64,000 nt of DNA from Pectinatus brassicae (GCF_014201835.1 NZ_JACHFH010000002.1:1-64000), one strand, 5' to 3'; counted from the stretch's first letter, positions 16,774 to 26,822 are shown. The notes: generated by a model from the letters alone, not told the origin. Program-made: numbers and translations.

Positions 16774-17412
16774 ATGAACACTAAAAATCGTTGGCCACTG
16801 GCCATTTTCGTTTCTGTGCTATTTCATATAATAATATTTCTCGTCATTACTTTATTCCGGCCGGCTGCACCTGCTGTAAAAAAATTGCCAGCGGAAATTT
16901 TTATTGCTGAACAGCAACCGCCAGCTGCAGTCTCGACAAATCTTGATGATGCATCCGAATCAACGCAAAATCAAGCCGATACCAATCACTCTCTACTTAA
17001 TAAAACTCCCACAAAGAAACTGACTGAGAAAAAACAGGAAACTACGCCTCCGCTCCCGGCAGCAGTTCCCAAACCATTATCTACTCCGCAACGTTATGCC
17101 ATCAGCTTTCCTCATGGTAATTTAGCTGATAAAGTTCCTATTATTCCGCCACCCGCAATTCCCGTAAAAATTGCGGGTGAAGACTTTAAACTACCCGATA
17201 ATTTAGATTCCACTATAACTAAACTCAGCGTTACTGTTATCTATATAATCACCGCTGATGGCCATGTTAAGGCTAATATCGAAAAAAGCTCCGGCAATAA
17301 GGACTTTGATAATGCTGCCTTACGAACAATATATACCTGGCATTTTAAAAAAATGAATGCTGATTTTCCAGCACCTATAGAACAGGTCTTCACTTGGCCA
17401 ATATCACATTAA
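16774..17412 (+). CDS. TonB-like periplasmic-spanning protein
   Basis: A 212-residue protein with one N-terminal membrane anchor (about 8-28, with the SxxxH-like SVLFH of TonB helices). A proline/threonine/glutamine-rich spacer (about 30-115) follows, then a C-terminal TonB domain (about 130-212) with VTVIYIITADGHVKANIEKSSG and FDNAALRTIYTWHF. Such proteins carry energy from ExbB/ExbD to outer membrane receptors; no exbBD is in the window, so it may be an orphan or a structural relative. Its presence supports a diderm envelope. It precedes the PBP gene by 16 bp. Confidence 0.85.
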   Translation: MNTKNRWPLAIFVSVLFHIIIFLVITLFRPAAPAVKKLPAEIFIAEQQPPAAVSTNLDDASESTQNQADTNHSLLNKTPTKKLTEKKQETTPPLPAAVPKPLSTPQRYAISFPHGNLADKVPIIPPPAIPVKIAGEDFKLPDNLDSTITKLSVTVIYIITADGHVKANIEKSSGNKDFDNAALRTIYTWHFKKMNADFPAPIEQVFTWPISH

Positions 17413-17428
17413 ACAAAGGAGTACTGCA

Positions 17429-19435
17429 GTGGCTAAATACAGCAACAAGAAAAATCATATAGGTGCTAAACGGGCACAATTTCGCATTGCGATATTAGCG
17501 CTGCTATTACTGGCTTATTTCATAATAATTGCTCTGCGCTATACCTGGGTGCAAATAGTACAGCATGACCAGCTGCTTGCCCGGGTTGAATACCAAGCCC
17601 GTGAACGTTATACTATTCACTTACCGCGGGGCACTATCTATGACCGTAACAAGCGTGAACTGGCAATAAGCAATATGACTGATTCATTGTTTGTTGACCC
17701 AAATCATGTAAAAGATCCCGACAAACTGGCTAGTGATTTAGCACCTGTCATTAATATGTCCAAACAGGAAATCTTAAAGCGGATTTCTTATGGCGGCGGC
17801 TTTGTCTGGCTTAAACGTCAGATGGAACCAGACATGTCCAAAGCCGTACATAAGTTAATTGCTAAAAACTCGTATACTGACTGTCTGGGGTTCCGTCAGG
17901 AAAGCAAACGCTATTATCCCAATAATATACTAGCTGCCAATATTTTAGGCTTTGTTGGTACTGACGATAATGGGCTCGACGGCATTGAACAATCTATGGA
18001 TAAGGTAATACGGGGGCAAATAATAAAAAAATCCCTATTTACCGATGCTTTTGCCCGGCCAATATTAGGTTCAGTATTGAAAAATATGGTTCCTACGGAC
18101 AGCAGTGAATGCAAAAATGTAGTCTTAACTTTAGATAGTACGATTCAATTTATTACCGAACAGGCTTTGGATAAAGCCATGTCCAACTATGCTCCAACCG
18201 CAGCCACAGCTATTGTCATGAACCCTAAGACCGGTGAAATATTAGCGATGGCCTCCCGACCTTCATATGATCCTAATAATTTTTCAAAATATCCTGCTGC
18301 CAACTGGAAAAACAAAGCCATTTCTTTCATTTACGAACCCGGCTCAACCTTTAAAGCAGTAGTCGCAGCAGCAGCATTACAAGAAAAAGTAGTTCGCCCT
18401 AATGATATCTTTGTCGATCCTGGTTATCTAATGGTCAATGGTCGCCGCATCCAAAACTGGAGCGGCGGCAGTTTCGGCACAGTCACCTTTACAAAAGTAA
18501 TTGAAGAATCAATTAATACCGGCTTTGTTCATGTTGGCCTGCAGCTTGGCGGCGAACGACTTATGAAATATGCCCGTTTATTTGGTTTTGGCAAAAAAAC
18601 CGGTATTGATTTGCCTGGTGAAGAGCAGGGTATTTTATTTGATCCGAAAAATATGTCCGATATTAATATTGCTACCTCCTCTATTGGCCAAAGTATCGCT
18701 GTCACTCCATTACAGATTGTTACAGCCATGGCTGCCATTGCTAATAACGGCCTTTTAATGCAGCCCCATATCGTGAAAACCATCTATAACATGGATGGCA
18801 GTGTTTACGAGGAGAAGGAACCACATCCAGTACATCAGACTATTGATGTTTCTACCGATAAAACTTTACAATTATTATTGGAAAAAGTTGTTTCAGAAGG
18901 CGGTGGTAATAAAGCTGCCGTACCAGGTTACCGCATTGCCGGCAAAACTGGTACAGCCCAAAAGCTTGATCCTGTCCATGGCGGCTATCTGCCTGGACAT
19001 TACATTGGGTCATTTTGTGGCTTTGCCCCGGTTAACGATCCACAGTTTGTTGTTTTGGTTATAATTGATGATCCTACTAAAATAAACTATTACGGCGGTC
19101 AAATAGCTGCCCCGATTGCTCACGACATATTCTCGGCAATATTTCATTATCGCCATCTAAAGCCAACCATTTCTGTCAAAAATGATGTTGATACAAAAAA
19201 TACTGTACCTGCACCAACACCTCCGACAGCCCTCCCCGTGCCAGAAAACAGTCCCAAAGGAATGACCGTTATTCCCGACTTAATTGGCAAAACAATCAGG
19301 GAAGCTACTGAACTGCTGGCTAAATATCATCTACAGATAAATATTGCTGGCAGCGGTATTTGTGATAGTCAATCACCTAATGCCAATACCCTTATTAAGG
19401 AAAACAGTAAAATTAATGTGCATTTTTCTCCATAA
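17429..19435 (+). CDS. Class B penicillin-binding protein with PASTA domain (SpoVD/FtsI type)
   Basis: A 668-residue bitopic peptidoglycan transpeptidase. There is a cytoplasmic basic tail, one helix (about 18-42), a dimerisation domain with RGTIYDRNKRELA, and a transpeptidase domain with active serine S306 (STFK, 306-309), S361-I-N363 and K506-T-G508. A single PASTA domain (about 610-668) closes the protein. The architecture matches SpoVD/PBP2-type septal or cortex enzymes. It is not in a division cluster here but follows a tonB-like gene, so whether it is the main FtsI or a specialised paralogue is unclear. GTG start with AAAGGAG. Confidence 0.9.
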   Translation: MAKYSNKKNHIGAKRAQFRIAILALLLLAYFIIIALRYTWVQIVQHDQLLARVEYQARERYTIHLPRGTIYDRNKRELAISNMTDSLFVDPNHVKDPDKLASDLAPVINMSKQEILKRISYGGGFVWLKRQMEPDMSKAVHKLIAKNSYTDCLGFRQESKRYYPNNILAANILGFVGTDDNGLDGIEQSMDKVIRGQIIKKSLFTDAFARPILGSVLKNMVPTDSSECKNVVLTLDSTIQFITEQALDKAMSNYAPTAATAIVMNPKTGEILAMASRPSYDPNNFSKYPAANWKNKAISFIYEPGSTFKAVVAAAALQEKVVRPNDIFVDPGYLMVNGRRIQNWSGGSFGTVTFTKVIEESINTGFVHVGLQLGGERLMKYARLFGFGKKTGIDLPGEEQGILFDPKNMSDINIATSSIGQSIAVTPLQIVTAMAAIANNGLLMQPHIVKTIYNMDGSVYEEKEPHPVHQTIDVSTDKTLQLLLEKVVSEGGGNKAAVPGYRIAGKTGTAQKLDPVHGGYLPGHYIGSFCGFAPVNDPQFVVLVIIDDPTKINYYGGQIAAPIAHDIFSAIFHYRHLKPTISVKNDVDTKNTVPAPTPPTALPVPENSPKGMTVIPDLIGKTIREATELLAKYHLQINIAGSGICDSQSPNANTLIKENSKINVHFSP

Positions 19436-19552
19436 ATGTGATAGAATTAAACTACTTATTACTTAAAATAATTTATAAGATTAATCATAGCTATAATTTT
19501 ATTTTGTATGCATTTATTGTAAATAATAATATAAAAGGCAGGTTAAATAACA

Positions 19553-20821
19553 ATGCTCGATATTAAATTTGTAAGAGATAACACTGATGCAGTGTTAGAA
19601 ATGCTAAAAAACCGTCATAACAGCATGAATCTCGATAATTTTAAAGAATTAGAAACCGAACGCCGCCAAATAATCGGTGAAACAGAAACATTAAAGAATG
19701 AGCGCAATAGTGTATCCAAGCAAGTAAGTGAAATGAAAAAACGTCAGGAAAATACTGATGAAATTGTTGCTAAAATGCGCGAAGTTGGTCAAAAAATCAG
19801 TGCACTTGATAAGCGCTTAAACGAAGTAGAAGAACAGCTGCGTGATATTTTGCTGCATATTCCTAATATGCTCAATTCTGCCGTTCCTATCGGCAATGAT
19901 GAAGCAGATAATCCAGAAATGCGCCGCTGGGGACAGCCGCGTGAGTTTGACTTTGAAGTAAAAGCTCATTGGGATATTGGTGCTGATCTTGGTATTCTTG
20001 ATTCCGAACGTGCCGCTAAAGTTTCCCAGTCACGTTTTACTTTTTATAAAGGTCTTGGCGCTCGTTTAGAACGTGCTGTAATCAATTTTATGATGGATAC
20101 ACATTCTAATGAACACGGCTATCAGGAAATGCTCGCTCCCTATATCGTAAATAAAGACAGTATGATTGGTACCGGTCAGCTGCCAAAATTTGCTGAAGAT
20201 ATGTTTAAAATACAAGATGCCGACCTTTATCTTGTACCTACTGCCGAAGTACCTGCCACCAACTATCATCGCAATGAAATCCTCGATGCTGACAGCTTAC
20301 CTGAACATTACTGTGTATATACTGCCTGTTTCCGTGAAGAAGCTGGTTCTGCTGGTCGTGACACTCGTGGACTTATCCGTCAGCATCAATTCAATAAAGT
20401 AGAACTAATTAAATTTGTAAAACCTGAAACCTCTTATGATGAATTGGAAAAAATGGTGCATGATGCATCTCATATTCTTGAATTACTTGAAATACCATAC
20501 CGTGTAATTACTTTATGCAGCGGCGATATCGGCTTTACTGCTGCAAAAACTTATGATATTGAAGTATGGCTGCCTAGCTGCAATATGTATAGAGAAATAT
20601 CTTCCTGCTCAAATGTAGAAGATTACCAAGCTCGCCGTGCCAATATCAGATTCCGCCGTGACACCAAGTCCAAGCCTGAATATATCCATACCTTAAACGG
20701 TTCTGGTCTTGCTGTTGGCCGTACAGTAGCTGCTATTTTAGAAAACTATCAGCAAGCTGACGGTTCTGTCGTCGTACCGGAAGTATTACGCAAATACATG
20801 GGCGTTGATGTTATAAAATAA
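19553..20821 (+). CDS. serS: Seryl-tRNA synthetase
   Basis: A 422-residue class II aminoacyl-tRNA synthetase that charges tRNA-Ser. It has the long N-terminal coiled-coil arm (about residues 25-105) used to grip tRNA-Ser, followed by the catalytic core: motif 1 around [17 protein letters not shown], motif 2 with [22 protein letters not shown], and motif 3 [16 protein letters not shown]. Normal length. The 117-bp upstream gap shows no T-box features, so control by uncharged tRNA is not supported. It ends at a strong terminator. Confidence 0.97.
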   Translation: MLDIKFVRDNTDAVLEMLKNRHNSMNLDNFKELETERRQIIGETETLKNERNSVSKQVSEMKKRQENTDEIVAKMREVGQKISALDKRLNEVEEQLRDILLHIPNMLNSAVPIGNDEADNPEMRRWGQPREFDFEVKAHWDIGADLGILDSERAAKVSQSRFTFYKGLGARLERAVINFMMDTHSNEHGYQEMLAPYIVNKDSMIGTGQLPKFAEDMFKIQDADLYLVPTAEVPATNYHRNEILDADSLPEHYCVYTACFREEAGSAGRDTRGLIRQHQFNKVELIKFVKPETSYDELEKMVHDASHILELLEIPYRVITLCSGDIGFTAAKTYDIEVWLPSCNMYREISSCSNVEDYQARRANIRFRRDTKSKPEYIHTLNGSGLAVGRTVAAILENYQQADGSVVVPEVLRKYMGVDVIK

Positions 20822-20834
20822 TATGCCCTAATTA

Positions 20835-20888
20835 ATAAGCCTTATTTCAATTGCTGTATTTCAGCACTGAAATAAGGCTTATATTTAT
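20835..20888 (+). terminator. Terminator after serS
   Basis: ATAAGCCTTATTTCA and TGAAATAAGGCTTAT form a 15-bp perfect stem, followed by an AT-rich TATTTAT tail. Confidence 0.85.
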
Positions 20889-21207
20889 GTAAATATACAT
20901 TTTTTATCTTTTTCTTATAAAAAAAACAATAAAATAAAAATTAGATCTACTTTATCGCTAATTATTTTATTTTTAATCAATTTCTTCACAAACATCCTTT
21001 ATAAAAACATCTTTTTACTTCTTGATTAGATTTCATAATAATCTGTGTTTTTTTAATATAACTTTTTTTGATTACACTATTGACTTATGATAAAAAAATT
21101 ATATAATTAGTTGTCATTAGATACTATATTGACTGTTATAAGATAATATTGTTTGACACTCTTTATAAATTTATCATAAAAGTTGATTTTTAGGTGGAGG
21201 AATTTTT
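20889..21207 (+). promoter_or_regulatory. lrgAB upstream region with sigma-A-like promoter
   Basis: This AT-rich gap has no gene. TTGACT at 21080-21085 and TATAAT at 21102-21107 are spaced 16 bp and form a good sigma-70-type promoter for lrgAB. A second TTGACA lies at 21153 with poorer -10 options. LytTR-type direct repeats were looked for and not convincingly seen. Confidence 0.6.
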
Positions 21208-21573
21208 ATGCGACTTTTGGAACAATTTGGTATCATTCTCACTTTAACATTGATTGTTGAAATCATAAGGGCTGTAGTTCCACTACCTATTCCAGCAAGC
21301 GTCTACGGTTTAATCCTAATGCTAGTTTTATTAAAAACAAAAATCATTCCATTAGCATCAGTAAAGCATGCCGGTAAAATTTTATTGGAAACAATGCCTT
21401 TAATGTTTATCCCTGCGGCTGTTGGGCTATTAAATTCATGGACGGTAGTAAAAACTATTGTATTGCCTTTATTGGTGGTTGTAGCAATATCGACAGTAAC
21501 CGTTATGGTTATTTCCGGCCGTGTTACCCAAATGGTCATTCATATTGACCAAAGACGGGGCGATGCTAAATAA
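21208..21573 (+). CDS. lrgA: LrgA/CidA family holin-like protein
   Basis: A 121-residue, four-helix membrane protein of the CidA/LrgA family. The block IPASVYGLILMLVLL and the LLETMPLMFIPAAVGLL motif are characteristic. With LrgB it forms a system linked to murein hydrolase control and, in several bacteria, to pyruvate or small organic acid transport at the cytoplasmic membrane. GGTGGAGG precedes the ATG. The stop codon overlaps the start of lrgB by one base, so they are translationally coupled. Confidence 0.92.
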   Translation: MRLLEQFGIILTLTLIVEIIRAVVPLPIPASVYGLILMLVLLKTKIIPLASVKHAGKILLETMPLMFIPAAVGLLNSWTVVKTIVLPLLVVVAISTVTVMVISGRVTQMVIHIDQRRGDAK

Positions 21574-22265
21574 TGGATAACCTTATTTTTCATTCTGCTT
21601 TATTTGGTTTTATAATCAGTATTGCTGCCTATGAAATAGGTATGCTGATAAAAAAGAAATTTAAACTGGCTATATTCAATCCTTTATTAATTGCTATTTT
21701 TTTAATTATTTTATTTTTACTTTTCTTTAACGTTCGCTATGATGAATATAATCGTGGTGCCAAATATCTCAGCTACCTGCTTACACCAGCAACAATCTGT
21801 CTGGCCATTCCGCTTTATGAGCAGCTTGACTATTTGAAAAAAAATGCTAAAGCTATCATCGTTGGCATTTCTTCTGGTGTTTTTGCCAGTATGACAAGCA
21901 TACTTGTTCTAAGTGTTATTTTTCATTTTAACCATCAAGAATATGTTACTTTGCTGCCAAAATCAATTACGACTGCTATTGGCATCGGAGTTTCCGAAGA
22001 ACTCGGTGGTATTGTTACTATTACAGTTGCAGTAATTATCATTACTGGTGTTTTGGGGAATATAATTGCAGAGAAAGTCTGCCATACTTTTAAAATTATT
22101 GAACCAGTGGCAAAGGGTGTCGCTATTGGCTCATCTGCCCATGCTATCGGCACTGCTAAAGCAATGGAAATGGGCAAGGTTGAAGCCGCCATCAGCAGTT
22201 TATCAATTGTTGTTGCTGGTATTATAACTGTTTTTGCCGTATCCATTTATGCTAATTTTATGTAA
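21573..22265 (+). CDS. lrgB: LrgB/CidB family membrane protein
   Basis: A 230-residue polytopic membrane protein, partner of LrgA. Family signatures are FNPLLIAIFLI near the N-terminus, LTPATICLAIPLYEQ, the ALLPKS-equivalent TLLPKSITTAIGIGVSEELGG, and SSAHAIGTAKAMEMG near the C-terminus. The pair is often controlled by LytTR regulators or by pyruvate; no regulator gene adjoins it here. It ends at an intrinsic terminator. Confidence 0.93.
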   Translation: MDNLIFHSALFGFIISIAAYEIGMLIKKKFKLAIFNPLLIAIFLIILFLLFFNVRYDEYNRGAKYLSYLLTPATICLAIPLYEQLDYLKKNAKAIIVGISSGVFASMTSILVLSVIFHFNHQEYVTLLPKSITTAIGIGVSEELGGIVTITVAVIIITGVLGNIIAEKVCHTFKIIEPVAKGVAIGSSAHAIGTAKAMEMGKVEAAISSLSIVVAGIITVFAVSIYANFM

Positions 22266-22269
22266 ATTT

Positions 22270-22312
22270 TTAACGGGACAAAGTTTTTTCTTTGTCTCGT
22301 TATTTTTTTCCC
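22270..22312 (+). terminator. Terminator after lrgB
   Basis: TAACGGGACAAAG pairs with CTTTGTCTCGTTA (one G-U), followed by TTTTTTTC. Confidence 0.88.
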
Positions 22313-22370
22313 TGTTAATAAGTGCTATAATATTGCTATTATTTATAATCTTGTTATAGTAGGAGCTTAT

Positions 22371-23063
22371 ATGAGCATAATAACGCTTGATAAAGTTGGC
22401 TTGTTGATAAACAATCAACATATTTTACAAAATATAACCCTGACAATTGAAGAAAATACCCTTATTGGCATTGCCGGCCCATCCGGCTCGGGCAAATCCT
22501 CATTGCTGCGTCTGCTCAACCTGCTTATCAGCCCTACTTCGGGAACTATTTTTTATCATAATAAAAACATTATGGACTATAACCCGATGAAATTACGGCA
22601 GGAAATTGGCTATGTCCTGCAAAAACCCTATCTTTTTGACGGCACCGTCCTTGATAATCTGGAATATCCCTATTATCTACATGGCCTGAAAGTTGATAAA
22701 GAAGAAATTGCATCTTTTTTAGAAAAAGTCCATATACCATTAAGTTATGCATCTAAAACCCGCCATGAGTTATCTGGTGGTGAACAGCAGCGCATTGCCT
22801 TTATCCGCTCTTTATTGATAAAACCAAAAGTATTACTGCTTGATGAAATAACAGCTGCACTTGATGAAAATACTACCATTTTATTGGAAAATTTTATCAA
22901 TGATTTACATAAACATTCACAAATAACGGTTATCTTTGTTACTCACAATAGCAGTCAGCTGCATCGTCTGGCCCAGAAAGTAATTTATATTGAAAAGGGA
23001 CAGGTAAATATTTTTGCTGACACAGAAAAATATTTTGCCGCTAAGGAGAACAGCAATGAATAA
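22371..23063 (+). CDS. fetA: FetA-like ABC transporter ATPase
   Basis: A 230-residue ABC ATPase with Walker [11 protein letters not shown]-loop LQKPYLFDG, signature LSGGEQQRIAF, Walker B VLLLDEITAALD and the switch histidine in VTHN. The pairing with a UPF0014 membrane protein identifies it as FetA (YbbL), the ATPase of an exporter linked to iron homeostasis and peroxide resistance in E. coli. The membrane gene starts before this one ends (8-bp overlap), consistent with coupled synthesis. Confidence 0.85.
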   Translation: MSIITLDKVGLLINNQHILQNITLTIEENTLIGIAGPSGSGKSSLLRLLNLLISPTSGTIFYHNKNIMDYNPMKLRQEIGYVLQKPYLFDGTVLDNLEYPYYLHGLKVDKEEIASFLEKVHIPLSYASKTRHELSGGEQQRIAFIRSLLIKPKVLLLDEITAALDENTTILLENFINDLHKHSQITVIFVTHNSSQLHRLAQKVIYIEKGQVNIFADTEKYFAAKENSNE

Positions 23064-23805
23064 TACCGCCTTGATCTTAACCTATATTTTGCCAGCCATT
23101 GCCCTGTTTATTTCTTACCGGGAAAAACTCTGTTTGGAAAAAGACATTATAATCGGCAGTATCCGTGCTGTAATCCAATTAGTCTTAATTGGCCTGGCTT
23201 TAAAATTTATTTTTGGTATCAATAATGCTTATTTAACCAGCTTAATTTTATTAATAATGATTTATAATGCCTGTATAGTTGCTGCACAGCGAGGTCAGGG
23301 CATCGCCCATGTAAAGGCAATATCATTTACCGCCATATTTTTATCATTATTCCTTACTTTAGGCAGTCTAGTACTCTTTAACGCTATCAACTATACTCCC
23401 AGCCAGGTTATTCCGATCAGTGGCATGGTCGTTGGTAACTCCATGGTGGCTCTAGGGATACTTTATCGCAATCTTATAAGTAATTTTGCTGACCGGCATG
23501 ATGAAATCGAGGTAAAACTATGTCTTGGTGCTTCACCGCACCAGGCAGCCCAATCGCTTATCCGCAATAGCATAAAAACAGCAATGGTGCCCACTATCGA
23601 CTCCATGAAAACACTGGGTATTGTACAATTGCCTGGCATGATGACTGGTCTTATCCTCGCCGGTGTAGCACCCGAAACTGCTATTAAATACCAAATCATG
23701 GTTGCATTTATGCTGACTGGTGCCATAACAATTTCTTCTTTCACTGCCAGCTATTGGGCTTACCGTGGTTTTTTTACCAATAAAGCACAACTCATCTCTA
23801 AATAA
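23056..23805 (+). CDS. fetB: FetB-like ABC transporter permease (UPF0014)
   Basis: A 249-residue membrane protein of the UPF0014/YbbM family with about seven helices. Signatures are RAVIQLVLIG, ISGMVVGNSMVALG, VKLCLGASPHQAAQ, and the GIVQLPGMMTGLILAG motif near the C-terminus that contacts the ATPase. I chose the ATG at 23056, which has AAGGAG upstream; an in-frame ATG 14 codons earlier lies well inside fetA. With FetA it forms a putative iron exporter. It shares a bidirectional terminator with thiE. Confidence 0.88.
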   Translation: MNNTALILTYILPAIALFISYREKLCLEKDIIIGSIRAVIQLVLIGLALKFIFGINNAYLTSLILLIMIYNACIVAAQRGQGIAHVKAISFTAIFLSLFLTLGSLVLFNAINYTPSQVIPISGMVVGNSMVALGILYRNLISNFADRHDEIEVKLCLGASPHQAAQSLIRNSIKTAMVPTIDSMKTLGIVQLPGMMTGLILAGVAPETAIKYQIMVAFMLTGAITISSFTASYWAYRGFFTNKAQLISK

Positions 23806-23848
23806 TAAAGGAACTCAGCCAACAATCGGCTGAGTTCCTTTATTATTT
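23804..23848. terminator. Bidirectional terminator between fetB and thiE
   Basis: AATAAAGGAACTCAGCC and GGCTGAGTTCCTTTATT form a 17-bp stem with an A-rich left flank and a T-rich right flank, serving both convergent genes. Confidence 0.92.
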
Positions 23849-24496
23849 ATTAAATATTTTATCACGTAAGCGTTCCACCTTGCTCACAATGTTTTCTGAC
23901 TGGACAATATCACTTACAATTGCCACTGTCTTAGCTCCGGCATGAAGAACATCGTCAATATTCTGCTCTTTAATACCACCAATAGCAACTAATGGCAGCT
24001 GTGCGTTTTTTACGGCATAGTCCAAATACTCGAAGCCAACTGGCTCAGCATTTATCTTCGTTGCTGTAGCATGTATAGGCCCTACACCAATATAATCAAT
24101 ATATTTTTTTAATTCGTTAGCCTGCTCCAGCTCCTCAGTATTATGCGTAGATAACCCCAGCAGTTTTTCCCTGCCAATAAGTTTTCTTACCACACGCGGC
24201 GGTAAATCACTCTGCCCAATATGAACACCATCGGCATCAACAGCCAGTGCCAGATCGACAAAATCATCAATAATAAAAACACCGCCAGCCTGTTTTATCA
24301 TATCACGCAAAATAAGACATTCTTCATAACGAGAAAGAGCATCTTTTTCCTTTTCACGGTACTGAATAAATTTGATACCACCCTCAAGCATATCACGGAC
24401 AATTTCAATATTATCACGTCCATTGGATATGTTTTCAGCAGTTATTCCATAAATACCTGTATTAAAAAAAGATTCCATACCTGCTCGTAAGTTCAT
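23843..24496 (-). CDS. thiE: Thiamine-phosphate synthase
   Basis: A 217-residue TIM-barrel enzyme that joins HMP-PP and the thiazole phosphate to form thiamine phosphate. Visible motifs are FIQYREKEKD (pyrophosphate binding), FIIDDFVDLALAVDADGVHIGQSDLP, LGLSTHN, YIGVGPIHATATK and VAIGGI. The frame extends to ATGs at 24502 and 24496; only the second is properly spaced from AGGAGG. It lies 208 bp downstream of thiH in the same direction, with nothing recognisable between, so it may be read through from the TPP-controlled thiSG-thiH transcript. Confidence 0.94.
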   Translation of the reverse strand: MNLRAGMESFFNTGIYGITAENISNGRDNIEIVRDMLEGGIKFIQYREKEKDALSRYEECLILRDMIKQAGGVFIIDDFVDLALAVDADGVHIGQSDLPPRVVRKLIGREKLLGLSTHNTEELEQANELKKYIDYIGVGPIHATATKINAEPVGFEYLDYAVKNAQLPLVAIGGIKEQNIDDVLHAGAKTVAIVSDIVQSENIVSKVERLRDKIFNK

Positions 24497-24704
24497 AAAC
24501 ATCCTCCTGTGTGATTATATTTATCCCCCAATCAATGGTCAGCTTACTATTATATAATTCTTGTCATTAATTTTGGGAGATATAATGATTATAAATACCT
24601 GCTTTATATATTAACAAAAAACTGGCATTTATACCACTAATCATATATAAATTTATACTTCGCGTACAGATATGATATTCCTGCTATTTTTTTATATTAT
24701 ACTG

Positions 24705-25826
24705 TTATTTTACTGCTAAGGTCTGCCAATCCTTATATACCGGCTGATAGCCTTTACTATAAAGCATTTTTGCCATTTGTTCCAATGAGCGTGAATCCGA
24801 TATCACAAACTGCCCTTCATCTTCGCCTTTGGTATGGCCGCCAACTGCCACTGTAACCCCGCCCGATATTTTAGTTATACCTATTTTTATTAGATTATCG
24901 CGCATTGTTTCTGTTTCCCTGGTTGATAAAGTCAAGCCTGCCCGCGGCATAAATATGCGCAAAGCTGTTATATATTGAACAAGATCTGTATCATTTACTA
25001 TTGAACGTGGTGCAAACCCCGCTGAACATGGCCGCATTCTTGGTGTTGATATAGCAATTTCTACATCTTTATACTTATGCTGCAAATAATCAGCATGTAC
25101 GCCTGTGAAAAAAGCTTCCTGCCGCCATTCATTAAGCCCCAACAATGCTCCTATATTTACATTGCGCAAGCCAGCCCGGCAGGCTCTTTCCGGCGCATCC
25201 AAACGATATTCATAATCGGCTTTAGGTCCTGCCAAATGAAGTGTTTTATAAACATCTTTAGCATAACATTCTTGAAACATCGTCATGCCGTCAACACCAG
25301 CCTCTGCTGCCCGTATATAGTCAGCCTGACTAAATGCATATACCTCCATAGAAACACTGCTAAAATATTCCTGCAATGTATGTACTGCTTCTAAAATATA
25401 ATCAACTGAGCTATATTTTTGTGATTCGCCTGTCAAAATAAGGATATTTTTAAGTCCTGTCTTAGCTATAGCTGCAGCTTCTGTCCTTATCTCGTCCATA
25501 GATAACTGGCGACGCTTAATATCATTAGCATGGTTAAAGCCACAATATACACAAAGATTATCACAATAATCGGCTATATACATTGGTGTAAACAGCTGCA
25601 TCACATAACCAAAATTTCTTATGGTTTCCCTACGGGCACGTTGAGCCATCTGTTCTAAATATTTTTGCGCACCTGGTGACAATAATGTTAAAAAGTCCCA
25701 TCTATTTAAATTATCTTTAACTAAGACGGAACTAACAGCATCATCCGTAACGGCGGCAAAAAACTCATCAAAATCCAAGTTGTTATACTGTTCTTTTTCC
25801 TGTAAAAAATTCTGTGCTGTCCTCAT
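24705..25826 (-). CDS. thiH: 2-iminoacetate synthase ThiH
   Basis: A 373-residue radical SAM enzyme that cleaves tyrosine to dehydroglycine (2-iminoacetate) and p-cresol for thiazole assembly in anaerobes. The 4Fe-4S ligands are C88, C92 and C95 ([11 protein letters not shown]). The ThiH/HydG-type C-terminal domain includes STPRMRPC and [17 protein letters not shown]. Its use instead of the oxygen-dependent glycine oxidase fits an anaerobe. Its start overlaps the thiSG stop by 4 bp (ATGA), so the genes are coupled. Confidence 0.95.
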   Translation of the reverse strand: MRTAQNFLQEKEQYNNLDFDEFFAAVTDDAVSSVLVKDNLNRWDFLTLLSPGAQKYLEQMAQRARRETIRNFGYVMQLFTPMYIADYCDNLCVYCGFNHANDIKRRQLSMDEIRTEAAAIAKTGLKNILILTGESQKYSSVDYILEAVHTLQEYFSSVSMEVYAFSQADYIRAAEAGVDGMTMFQECYAKDVYKTLHLAGPKADYEYRLDAPERACRAGLRNVNIGALLGLNEWRQEAFFTGVHADYLQHKYKDVEIAISTPRMRPCSAGFAPRSIVNDTDLVQYITALRIFMPRAGLTLSTRETETMRDNLIKIGITKISGGVTVAVGGHTKGEDEGQFVISDSRSLEQMAKMLYSKGYQPVYKDWQTLAVK

Positions 25827-26803
25827 TTTGCTAACTCCTGCAAAAAACCTGTAAGTGGTGAAGATGCGCTGGCATAATTATTTAAAACCCGCCCCAGTCC
25901 GGCTAAATAAGCCATTCTGCCTGCTTCAATCGCCTTGGAAAACGCCCTTGCCATTTCCATAGGATTAGCGGCTGTAGCCACTGCTGTATTTGCTAAGACT
26001 GCCGCAGCCCCCATCTCCATACAGGCAGCCGCTTCTGACGGCTTGCCAATACCGGCATCAACAATAATTGGCAAATCTATTTCATTAATGATAATCTGCA
26101 GCATTTCTTTTGTTTCCAACCCCCGATTAGAACCGATCGGAGCAGCCAACGGCATTACCGCAGCTGCTCCCGCATCAGCCAGCCGCTTGGCTGCCATAAG
26201 CTCAGGACTTATATATGGCAATACAGTAAAGCCTTCCTGTACTAATATTTCCGTTGCTTTTATTGTTTCCAGATTATCCGGCAGTAAATAACGGTTATCA
26301 GCAATAACCTCTATCTTTATCCAATCACCACAGCCCATTGCCCTTGATAAATGCGCGATACGCACAGCCTCTTCCGCAGTGCGGGCACCAGAGGTATTAG
26401 GCATTAAAATAACATCTTTAGGTATATAGTCAAGAATATTTTCGCTGGCTGATTTCTTATCTGCCCGGCGTAAAGCTACCGTCACCACCGCTGCTGACGC
26501 GGCATCAATTACCTGTGGCATTTTTTTGTTATCGGCAAACTTACCCGTTCCCATAAAGAATCGGCTTTTTAATTTCTGTCCACCAATCTGCAGGCAGTCC
26601 TCCTGCCCGCCTCCCATAAAAGTAACAATTTCTACCGAATCACTTTCCTGCAGGCTTATTTGCCGCCAATCCTTTCTATCGATAATTTTCTCATTTAGTT
26701 CTACAACTGCCTGTCCATCAGCTAAATTACGATCCTCCATCATCTGCTGCAGTGTTATTGCTGCAGCTAATAAAGTTTTTTCTCCATTAACAATGATCTG
26801 CAC
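25823..26803 (-). CDS. thiG: ThiS-ThiG fusion: sulfur carrier plus thiazole synthase
   Basis: A 326-residue protein that joins two normally separate thiamine enzymes. Residues 1-66 are a full ThiS sulfur carrier ([10 protein letters not shown] to MGGG, ending at G66). Residues 67-326 are ThiG ([20 protein letters not shown] onward, ending LTGF), the TIM-barrel that makes thiazole phosphate from dehydroglycine, DXP and ThiS-thiocarboxylate. In a fusion the ThiS GG tail is not a free C-terminus, which the chemistry normally needs. A strong AGGAGG (26599-26604, minus strand) sits at the domain junction, 5 bases before an in-frame CTG that would give a 256-residue ThiG. It lies directly downstream of the TPP riboswitch; no thiF is present. 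Confidence 0.92.
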   Translation of the reverse strand: MQIIVNGEKTLLAAAITLQQMMEDRNLADGQAVVELNEKIIDRKDWRQISLQESDSVEIVTFMGGGQEDCLQIGGQKLKSRFFMGTGKFADNKKMPQVIDAASAAVVTVALRRADKKSASENILDYIPKDVILMPNTSGARTAEEAVRIAHLSRAMGCGDWIKIEVIADNRYLLPDNLETIKATEILVQEGFTVLPYISPELMAAKRLADAGAAAVMPLAAPIGSNRGLETKEMLQIIINEIDLPIIVDAGIGKPSEAAACMEMGAAAVLANTAVATAANPMEMARAFSKAIEAGRMAYLAGLGRVLNNYASASSPLTGFLQELAK

Positions 26804-26822
26804 AAAAATCCCTCCTAAAAAT

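Noticed and set aside
19436-19552. T-box riboswitch upstream of serS
   Set aside because: The gap is only 117 bp, has no T-box core and no terminator before the gene.
21935-22246. 103-codon open frame antisense to lrgB
   Set aside because: Shadow of lrgB on the opposite strand, with Pro/Thr/Ile-rich composition typical of such frames.
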